Shown here piece by piece: positions 6,299 through 10,945 of a stretch of DNA of 10,945 nt. Origin of the DNA: JBEOJY01 sp040275305 (GTDB taxonomy: Bacteria; Pseudomonadota; Alphaproteobacteria; UBA9219); contig JBEOJY010000050.1 in assembly GCA_040275305.1 (NCBI GenBank), forward strand, positions 1-10,945, written 5' to 3'. Positions within the stretch are counted from its first letter, which is position 1, and each line of letters begins with the position of its first letter. The position numbers were made by a program, and so were the translations under genes. The notes beneath the pieces are model-generated. The model did no database searches, was not told the origin of the DNA, and worked only from the letters and a program-made list of their open reading frames with translations.

Positions 6299-7609
6299 AT
6301 GACCGTCATCCTTCAAAACGACTTGTCCGACCTTTTTGCAAGCCATGAAAGACTACAGAGGGGAGAATCCGGAGGTAAGCGACTGGATCTCTCCCTGCAA
6401 ACCGGACACGAGCTTGATTTCTCCCACCGCGACCTCACGGGCGCGGAATTTGTCGGAGCCTTCCTGAATCACAGCAACTTCGAGCATGCGTGTTTGCGGC
6501 AGGCGAACTTCTTCGGCGCGACGTTAAGCAACAGCAATTTTCTCGAAGCGGATCTCAGCAAAGCCGACATGCGCGGAGCGCAAATGCAAGGGGTGAATTT
6601 CACCAACGCCGTCATGAATGATGCCAATCTTGCGGATGGATCCTTGCTGCGTCAGGGCCTCAGCGGCGAAATCAATCCCGTCCACAACATTGATGCCAAG
6701 CGCAGACTCTACGAAGCCGTGTTCAAGAACGCGCAGGCGCAACGCGCGAAATTCTCCAGCGCGATTACGCTCTCGACCGATCTCAGCCTCGTGAACTTCA
6801 AGGGCGCGAAGCTGATGGGCGTGAATTTTACCAACAGCAACCTTCACGGCGCGACGTTCGAGAATGCCGATCTTCGCGGCTGCAATTTCACCAATGCGAA
6901 CATGAACGCCGTCATTTTGCTTCATGCCAATCTCGACGGCGCGACCTTCGAAGGCGCGGATCTGACGGCAAGCGTCGTGCATTTCGAAGAAGCGGACAAA
7001 GGCGCTTTCTCGCACGCCAGAATGACGAAGTCAGTGGACAGCCTTGCCTACAGCATCAAGGAAATCATCGCCAATCACCGCATTTGGGTCAACACGATGG
7101 GCGCGGAAGGCATTCGCGCGGACTTGGAGGGACTGGACCTCTCGCATGTCCTGCTCAACGGCGTGCAGTTTCAGGCCGCAAGCCTGAAACGGGCCTTGCT
7201 GGTGGGATCTTCGTTTAACAATGCCGTTTTTACCATGGCCGATCTCTCGGCATGCAATGCGCGGGAAGCCCAATTTCTGAAGGCGGATTGCCGTGGCACC
7301 AACTTCAGCCTGTCGTGTCTGGAACAAGCGGATTTTCAGTACGCGGACTGCTCCCCCATGCTGATCACAAGCCATCTCAGCCCCAAGCGGTGGCCCACGA
7401 ATTTCGCGGGCGCGAATTTGCAGCGGGCGAACTTCCGAGGCGCGAATTTAGAAGAAGTGCATTTTGACAATGCCTCGCTTGCGCAAGCTGACTTGCGTGA
7501 GGCCAACCTGCGCGGAGCCTCGCTGCTCGACGCCAACCTGACAGGCGCGGATATGCGCGGCGCGAACCTTGAAAAAGCCGACCTGCGCGGCGCGGTGGGG
7601 GCGAAATAA
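6299..7609 (+). CDS. pentapeptide-repeat protein
   Basis: The 436-residue protein is built mainly of A(D/N)LxX-type pentapeptide repeats, which fold into a right-handed quadrilateral beta-helix. Repeats run from about 38-118 and 145-228, then 273-352 and 366-432; the last block is the most regular (ANLRGASLLDANLTGADMRG). Two non-repeat stretches interrupt them: 119-144 with IDAKRRLYEAVF, and 229-272, which is predicted helical and contains EIIANHRIWVNTMGAEGIRA. Similar HxxWV..GxxGxRA linkers occur in alphaproteobacterial pentapeptide proteins as I remember them. There is no signal peptide or membrane helix, so it is probably cytoplasmic. The function is unknown; a topoisomerase-protecting role as in Qnr/MfpA is conceivable but unsupported. 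The ATG at 6299 has only a weak upstream AAGAAA, and there is no nearby alternative start. Confidence 0.85.
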   Translation: MTVILQNDLSDLFASHERLQRGESGGKRLDLSLQTGHELDFSHRDLTGAEFVGAFLNHSNFEHACLRQANFFGATLSNSNFLEADLSKADMRGAQMQGVNFTNAVMNDANLADGSLLRQGLSGEINPVHNIDAKRRLYEAVFKNAQAQRAKFSSAITLSTDLSLVNFKGAKLMGVNFTNSNLHGATFENADLRGCNFTNANMNAVILLHANLDGATFEGADLTASVVHFEEADKGAFSHARMTKSVDSLAYSIKEIIANHRIWVNTMGAEGIRADLEGLDLSHVLLNGVQFQAASLKRALLVGSSFNNAVFTMADLSACNAREAQFLKADCRGTNFSLSCLEQADFQYADCSPMLITSHLSPKRWPTNFAGANLQRANFRGANLEEVHFDNASLAQADLREANLRGASLLDANLTGADMRGANLEKADLRGAVGAK

Positions 7610-7613
7610 GAAG

Positions 7614-7815
7614 CATACCCATCGCGCTTGAAGAGTTGGTGAGCCATGGCCACAAGACAGGCGCGACTCCCTCGCCCCCGTGAGGGGGAGAGTCTATCGC
7701 TTGGAATCCAGACTCCACCCTCACCCCAAACCCCTCTCCCTCTTGTGGAGGGCGAGGGGCTTTGCAGCGCGCTTGTCTCAGAATCGTTCCCAACTCTTCA
7801 AGCGCGACAGGTATA
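7614..7815. repeat. MITE-like palindromic repeat, copy 2 (202 bp)
   Basis: This is a close copy of the element at 157-377, in the same orientation. The terminal inverted repeats CGCGCTTGAAGAGTTGG (7623-7639) and CCAACTCTTCAAGCGCG (7790-7806) are perfect over 17 bp. Compared with copy 1, an A-T pair in the terminal stem is replaced by G-C on both arms. One 20-base GTGAGGGGGAGAG-containing unit is absent. The element fills almost all the space between the stop of the pentapeptide gene (7609) and the stop of the convergent ArsC-like gene (7818). It could act as a bidirectional terminator through its long hairpin. Confidence 0.85.
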
Positions 7816-7817
7816 GC

Positions 7818-8321
7818 TTACACAACCATTCCGATATCTTTGAGCTGCAACAGCAACTCGCCCGCGTTTTGCGCCGCGCGGGTTTTAATCAACGCCGAAA
7901 TCCGCGCGTCGAGGGTCGAGAAACATTTGCGAAATTTCCATTCGCGCACGTCTTCCTTGGTCGCCGATAAAGGATCGTCCACCGCCCAATGCACGCGCAC
8001 AGGCTTGCCGGGCCAGTCGGGACACTCCTGTCGCGCGGCCTCTGACAAGGTCACGATCACGCCAATCGGCATGAAGGATGCCGAGGCGTAATAGTCCTGC
8101 CACGCTTTGGGATGCAGTCCAGCGAGCGAAACCCCCTCGGACGCGAGCAGGGCCAGAGTATGTTTGTGCGCCTCGCGTGCCGGAGCCATTCCCGCGCTCC
8201 GGGCCAAGAACCGCCCGCCACGTACGCCCGCCCGCTCGCGCAGCAAAGCTTCCGCCACGATGCTGCGCGCGGCGTTGCCGGTCGATAAAAAAAGCACAGT
8301 CAGCGGTTGGTCGTTGGGCAT
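7818..8321 (-). CDS. arsenate-reductase/LMW-phosphatase-fold protein lacking the catalytic cysteine
   Basis: The 167-residue protein matches the low-molecular-weight tyrosine phosphatase-like ArsC family along its length. It has an N-terminal P-loop LFLSTGNAARS (10-20), RSAG (41-44) and HPKAW (70-74). It also has VIVTLSEAARQECPDWPG (88-105), the WAVDDP acid loop (112-117) and a helical tail. In active relatives the P-loop is CxxNxxRS. Here the nucleophile position is S13 (codon TCG at 8285-8283), while N16, R19 and S20 are kept. The position matching Cys82 of plasmid pI258 ArsC is S93; the Cys89 equivalent is C100. It may therefore be catalytically inactive, or bind phosphate or arsenate without reducing it. 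No arsR, arsB or acr3 is adjacent. The start at 8321 has no strong ribosome binding site (AAAGA upstream). Confidence 0.85.
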   Translation of the reverse strand: MPNDQPLTVLFLSTGNAARSIVAEALLRERAGVRGGRFLARSAGMAPAREAHKHTLALLASEGVSLAGLHPKAWQDYYASASFMPIGVIVTLSEAARQECPDWPGKPVRVHWAVDDPLSATKEDVREWKFRKCFSTLDARISALIKTRAAQNAGELLLQLKDIGMVV

Positions 8322-8515
8322 TTATTAATCTTTGGGAGGGGCATCATCGAATCAGACGCGGCTAGTCCCCAAGTCTTAGGACGCATGGATTCCCAAGGTC
8401 AATCGCACGAATCTTGAAAAGCAGGCTTGACCAATGACTGTTCCCGCCTGTCTCGTTTTAGCCACGCGAACCCTTGCAAGGCTGTCTCACGTCCGGAACG
8501 CAAAGTGGACAAAAC
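8322..8515. other. intergenic stretch between the ArsC-like gene and the tRNA promoter
   Basis: I see no gene, RNA or clear repeat here. It should contain the promoter of the minus-strand ArsC-like gene, but I could not single out a convincing pair of boxes. Confidence 0.5.
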
Positions 8516-8544
8516 TTGACACCAGCCCCTGCTGCGGCTTAAAT
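8516..8544 (+). promoter_or_regulatory. sigma70-type promoter of tRNA-Met
   Basis: TTGACA (8516-8521, perfect consensus) and TTAAAT (8539-8544, 4 of 6) are separated by exactly 17 bases. The tRNA begins 18 bases after the -10 box, which fits a short 5' leader. This promoter belongs to the host side of the integration site. Confidence 0.75.
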
Positions 8545-8561
8545 GCCATCCCTTCCGTAGC

Positions 8562-8636
8562 GGCAGCGTAGCTCAGCGGTAGAGCAGGGGAATCATAATC
8601 CCTTGGTCGGGGGTTCAAATCCCTCCGCTGCTACCA
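8562..8636 (+). tRNA. tRNA-Met (anticodon CAT), integration target
   Basis: The 75 bases fold as a full cloverleaf. The acceptor GGCAGCG pairs with CGCTGCT, with one G-U at the first pair. The D arm is GCTC/GAGC, and the anticodon stem GGGGA/TCCCT has loop ATCATAA. The T arm is GGGGG/CCCTC with loop TTCAAAT, followed by discriminator A and an encoded CCA. The anticodon CAT (8594-8596) in an ATCATAA loop is the elongator-Met style of alphaproteobacteria; initiator and Ile2 tRNAs usually have CTCATAA. The tRNA is intact, so the integrated element restored its 3' end. Confidence 0.95.
8597..8636 (+). other. probable attL core within the tRNA-Met 3' half
   Basis: Elements with this type of integrase usually recombine in the 3' half of a tRNA, from the anticodon loop through the CCA end. 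The integrase gene starts 165 bases after this tRNA and reads away from it. The exact core cannot be set because the matching attR is outside the window. Confidence 0.5.
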
Positions 8637-8683
8637 ATTTACGATTGGAAGACTTCCAAGAACATCCAAAAATACCTTAAAAA

Positions 8684-8706
8684 GCCAGCACTTAGCTGGC
8701 TTTTTT
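8684..8706 (+). terminator. intrinsic terminator after tRNA-Met
   Basis: GCCAGC (8684-8689), loop ACTTA and GCTGGC (8695-8700) form a perfect 6-bp stem followed by six T residues (8701-8706). The preceding A-tract (8679-8683) can extend the stem, so it may also work on the opposite strand. It would separate tRNA transcription from the integrase gene. Confidence 0.8.
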
Positions 8707-8713
8707 GTTTTAT

Positions 8714-8739
8714 GCTGTCCGGCGGCATCTATGGACAGC
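8714..8739. repeat. 7-bp inverted repeat upstream of the integrase
   Basis: GCTGTCC (8714-8720) and GGACAGC (8733-8739) are perfect inverted repeats around a 12-base spacer. They lie directly before the larger 18-bp inverted repeat. A role as a recombination accessory site is possible but not shown. Confidence 0.5.
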
Positions 8740-8741
8740 CA

Positions 8742-8806
8742 GACATTTTAGGGGCATGCTACGGGGCATGAATTCCTGACCCCAAACGGCATGCCCCTAA
8801 AATGTC
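8742..8806. repeat. 18-bp perfect inverted repeat overlapping the integrase start codon
   Basis: GACATTTTAGGGGCATGC (8742-8759) is repeated exactly in inverse at 8789-8806, with a 29-base loop. The integrase ATG (8802-8804) sits inside the right arm. A further GGGGCATG lies in the loop at 8763-8770, so the box GGGGCATG occurs at 8751, 8763 and, inverted, at 8790. In RNA the stem would pair with the start codon. In DNA the arms could be operator or arm-type binding sites. Confidence 0.85.
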
Positions 8807-10022
8807 AAAAATCACCGTCCCTCTAACAGAAAAGAAGTGCCAAAGCGCCAAACATACCGAGGGCGGAAAGAACCGCCTGTTCGATGGAGGAGGCCTTTAT
8901 CTGGAGCTTATGCCGACCGGAAGCAAGATTTGGAGGCATAAATTTACGCGACCCAATGGAGCCGAGAACCGGCTGACTTACGGGCCGTATCCTGAAATTG
9001 GAATTCTGGAGGCCCGAAAGAAGCGGGAGGTCACGCGCGAGCTTCTGCGCGAAGGGAAAGACCCGGCAGTCTTGCGCGAGTTGGGGAGAAGCAAATCCAC
9101 CCAGAGCGCCAATGACACATTTGAGCGGATCGCCCGCGAATGGTACGACCTGAATAAGCCCAAATGGGTAGCGCGTCATTCCCAGAACATCCTGGCCAGA
9201 TTGGAAAAGGACATTTTTACCGAGATTGGTCAGTTACCTGTCTCAGACATCAGCCACCCGATAATGTTGGCAACAATTCGCAAGATTGAGACGAGAGGTG
9301 CTTTTGATATCGCTCGGCGTACTTTGCAGCTGTCTCGACAAGTCTTTGACTATGCCATCATTACGCAACGCGCCCAGATCAATCCGTGCATAGCGTTGAA
9401 CAAGGTGCTCAAACCATACAAAAAAGGGCATTTCCCTTCAATCGCGCCAAAGGAAATCCCCCAATTTCTGGCAGCGCTCAATGGGCCGGATGCGCGACTT
9501 CACAAGCTGACGCGACTGGCGACGAATTTATTGATGCTAACCTTTGTTCGTACTGGTGAGCTGATAAAATCAACATGGGATGAGTACGATTTTGAAAAAG
9601 CTCAATGGGTTATTGCCTCAGAGCGCATGAAAATGGGGCGCGACCATATAGTCCCGTTATCAAGACAAGCGATGGACATTCTCCATGAAATAAAAAAGCT
9701 CGTCGGGAACAGCCCCTATGTTCTCCCCAGCATTGCAAAACCCAAAAAGCATATGAGCGAATGCACGATTTTGAACGCGATCAAACGCATTGGTTACAAA
9801 GGCCACATGACCGGCCACGGGTTTCGCTCACTGGCAATGACAACCTTGAAAGAGGAAGTCGGCTATTCGCACGAGATCGTTGATCGTCAGTTAGCCCATG
9901 CTCCCGGGGACAAACTTGGCCGCGCGTATGACCGGACCGAATATCTCAAGGAGCGCAGAAAGATGATGCAGGATTGGGCAGATTACCTCGATAAAGTTGG
10001 CGGCAAAAAATCGGCCAACTAA
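8802..10022 (+). CDS. int: tyrosine recombinase, phage/ICE integrase with N-terminal DUF4102 arm-binding domain
   Basis: This 406-residue integrase would catalyse insertion and excision of the element at tRNA-Met. Its N-terminal ~90 residues are the DUF4102 arm-type DNA-binding domain, with LFDGGGLYLELMPTGSKIW (26-44) and LTYGPYPEIGILEAR (58-72). A SAM-like core-binding domain follows (about 103-190). The catalytic domain carries R250 (VRTGEL), K277 in the beta-hairpin, H339 and R342 (HGFR), H366 (LAHAPG) and the nucleophile Y376 (AYDRTEY). The full set is present and the length is normal, so the enzyme appears active. No ribosome binding site precedes the ATG, which lies inside an inverted repeat. 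The next methionine is too far in, because it would remove the arm domain. The gene converges on the DUF2285-type gene, with 6 bases between the stops. Confidence 0.93.
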   Translation: MSKITVPLTEKKCQSAKHTEGGKNRLFDGGGLYLELMPTGSKIWRHKFTRPNGAENRLTYGPYPEIGILEARKKREVTRELLREGKDPAVLRELGRSKSTQSANDTFERIAREWYDLNKPKWVARHSQNILARLEKDIFTEIGQLPVSDISHPIMLATIRKIETRGAFDIARRTLQLSRQVFDYAIITQRAQINPCIALNKVLKPYKKGHFPSIAPKEIPQFLAALNGPDARLHKLTRLATNLLMLTFVRTGELIKSTWDEYDFEKAQWVIASERMKMGRDHIVPLSRQAMDILHEIKKLVGNSPYVLPSIAKPKKHMSECTILNAIKRIGYKGHMTGHGFRSLAMTTLKEEVGYSHEIVDRQLAHAPGDKLGRAYDRTEYLKERRKMMQDWADYLDKVGGKKSAN

Positions 10023-10028
10023 CTCGAA

Positions 10029-10298
10029 CTATTTGCCACCAACCAATTCTTTGTATCCTCGCTCAACCATCCAGTGGGCGCGGGTCATGTGGGTTTCCCA
10101 GCAGCGGCGTGTGCGGTCTGGTTCAGCGTCTGGGTCACGATGCAGGACTATACGGGAGACTTCACACCAGTCGGCCCCTTCCGCTTCGGCGTCAAGCAGG
10201 CGTGCGTAGGTAATGAAATGCGCTTTGTCGTAGGGCGTGAGAGTGTCGCCATGTGGCGCTTCGTCGGCGACATCGGGGTTGAGGGTGGGTTGGGACAC
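10029..10298 (-). CDS. DUF2285-type small protein of integrative elements
   Basis: The 89-residue product contains the block LTPYDKAHFITYARLLDAEA (20-39), followed by GADWCEVSRIVLHRDPDAEP and a helical W-E-x-H-x-x-R-A-H-W-M segment. I know this pattern from short DUF2285-annotated proteins near integrases in alphaproteobacterial integrative and conjugative elements. The domain is related to a DNA-binding fold, so a regulatory role is likely but unproven. I chose the GTG at 10298, which has AGGAG seven bases upstream; a TTG at 10340 would add 14 residues unlike the family. It is convergent with int. Confidence 0.75.
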   Translation of the reverse strand: MSQPTLNPDVADEAPHGDTLTPYDKAHFITYARLLDAEAEGADWCEVSRIVLHRDPDAEPDRTRRCWETHMTRAHWMVERGYKELVGGK

Positions 10299-10437
10299 GC
10301 AAAAACTCCTGTGCAGGGGGCGCAGTGTTGAACATCTCAAGCTTGACGAGGGGAGCTATACACCTTACCGTCACGTATGCCAAAGCCCAACAAACCAGCA
10401 AAGACCTGAATAATAATAACCTTGCTGAAATTTCCCC

Positions 10438-10466
10438 TTGACAATATGTGTAGTATCCCATATTGA
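10438..10466 (+). promoter_or_regulatory. promoter/operator candidate with inverted repeat
   Basis: A consensus -35 TTGACA (10438-10443) is followed at 17 bases by a weak -10, TATTGA (10461-10466). AATATG (10443-10448) and CATATT (10459-10464) form an inverted repeat with a 10-base spacer, covering the space between the two boxes. This layout fits an operator for a dimeric repressor such as a helix-turn-helix regulator. No such regulator gene is in the window. Confidence 0.45.
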
Positions 10467-10537
10467 CGGCGTTACGCCATGTTGCGCCCTTATTGGATCA
10501 ATCGTTACGAATTGCGCACATGTGCTGAGTCTCTCAT

Positions 10538-10558
10538 GCGGCTTTGGGCTGCTTTTTT
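10538..10558 (+). terminator. weak terminator-like hairpin in the element control region
   Basis: GCGGC (10538-10542) and GCTGC (10548-10552), with one G-U pair and loop TTTGG, are followed by six T residues (10553-10558). The stem is short. If it works, it would end a transcript of about 85 bases starting near 10470, either a small RNA or an attenuated leader of the downstream gene. Confidence 0.35.
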
Positions 10559-10716
10559 GTCTGCATGGTCTTGAATAACACAATCGCATGATGGCGTTCC
10601 GTCTGGTGCGCCAAAAGGGCAAGACAGGCTTTTAAGAGTTAGCGCCACATTTTCCACATAGCTCAATAAACTTGTTGAACCGCGCCGATTTAACGGCTTG
10701 CGGTAGAAGGATGTGC

Positions 10717-10945
10717 ATGCCTGAAAAGACGCATTTCGGTGCTGTTCGGCGCCCAGACTGGCGTAATGCTGAAGATTATCGCCACATGCTCGACTACGAT
10801 GCGACAAGTTGGGCCGGGGAGTGGCTGCGCCGCAATCCGGAGTTTCTGGCCGATCTGGAAGCGGACTCCTGTCTTGCGTATACGGGGGCTGTTCCCGCAG
10901 AGGGCGGCGTGCAAGCCGTGACTTGCATGGAATGTTGCCTCTTAT
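10717..10945 (+). CDS. DUF6499-type protein, N-terminal part (runs off right edge)
   Basis: The frame is open from the ATG at 10717 to the end of the window, giving 76 residues. It starts MPEKTHFGAVRRPDWRNAED and contains PDWR (13-16) and WAGEWLRRNPEFLADLE (32-48). The PDWR...W-EFLRRNP-Y signature is that of the DUF6499 transcriptional-regulator-like domain, found in alphaproteobacterial integrative elements alone or fused to DUF2285. AGAAGG (10705-10710) sits 6 bases before the chosen ATG; the in-frame ATG at 10711 directly abuts this ribosome binding site, so it is less likely. The stretch after residue 48 includes four cysteines (C52, C70, C73, C74), and its role is not known to me. Confidence 0.75.
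   Translation, partial: MPEKTHFGAVRRPDWRNAEDYRHMLDYDATSWAGEWLRRNPEFLADLEADSCLAYTGAVPAEGGVQAVTCMECCLL

Larger units (their letters stand above)
10299..10716. other. divergent control region of the integrated element
   Basis: This 418-base gap separates the minus-strand DUF2285-type gene from the plus-strand DUF6499-type gene. It contains a promoter/operator candidate at 10438-10466, a small hairpin GGCG-TTA-CGCC at 10468-10478 and a weak terminator-like stem at 10538-10558. An open frame of 31 codons (10479-10574) has no ribosome binding site. I find no recognisable protein gene. Base composition is more AT-rich than the ccoGHI region. Confidence 0.5.

Noticed and set aside
7377..7793. 138-codon minus-strand open frame
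   Set aside because: It covers the copy-2 repeat and the antisense of the pentapeptide gene, with no family resemblance or ribosome binding site.
8338..8344. A further GGGGCAT near the ArsC-like gene
   Set aside because: It lies on the host side of the tRNA, lacks the final G of the box and has no partner, so chance is the simplest explanation.
10299..10340. N-terminal extension of the DUF2285-type gene from TTG 10340
   Set aside because: The GTG at 10298 has an AGGAG at ideal spacing, and the extension would run through that ribosome binding site.
10192..10461. 89-codon minus-strand frame overlapping the DUF2285-type gene start
   Set aside because: It overlaps a better-supported gene in another frame and has no recognisable motif.
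10479..10574. 31-codon leader frame beginning MLRPYW
   Set aside because: There is no ribosome binding site and no run of a single amino acid typical of attenuators; it passes through the terminator-like stem.

Overview
The window looks like part of an alphaproteobacterial chromosome. The coding sequence is GC-rich, the cbb3-oxidase assembly genes are in the order ccoG-ccoH-ccoI, and the right end carries a pair of short proteins typical of alphaproteobacterial integrative elements. No rRNA or other taxonomic marker is present, so the assignment rests on protein style and gene order.

Left part (1-4925). A probable gene end (3-104) is followed by about 545 bases without a convincing gene. This stretch holds two different non-coding inverted-repeat elements (157-377 and 409-540). 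Next is a tight operon, ccoG-ccoH-ccoI (650-4794). Its products are a membrane Fe-S protein, a small membrane-anchored protein and a copper-exporting P-type ATPase, which together supply and insert copper for cytochrome cbb3 oxidase. The usual small partner ccoS is not found downstream. In its place is a long hairpin, followed by a near-copy of the last codons of ccoI.

Middle part (4926-8321). A fold-type III PLP decarboxylase (minus) and a pentapeptide-repeat protein (plus) diverge from a shared control region at 6126-6298. A second copy of the 157-377 repeat (7614-7815) lies between the pentapeptide gene and a minus-strand arsenate-reductase/low-molecular-weight phosphatase-like gene. In that protein two of the three catalytic cysteine positions are serine.

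Right part (8322-10945). A tRNA-Met(CAT) with a good sigma70-type promoter is followed by a terminator and a series of inverted repeats. A tyrosine recombinase of the phage-integrase type then reads away from the tRNA. This is the left end of an element integrated at the tRNA 3' end. It continues with a convergent DUF2285-type small protein and, running off the right edge, a DUF6499-type protein. The far attachment site lies outside the window. The integrase start codon lies inside one arm of a perfect 18-bp inverted repeat, which suggests built-in control.

I found no clearly new multi-gene defence or metabolic system. The observations most worth following up are the cysteine-less ArsC-like protein, the integrase start-codon hairpin with its repeated GGGGCATG boxes, and the paired palindromic repeats with a compensatory base change.
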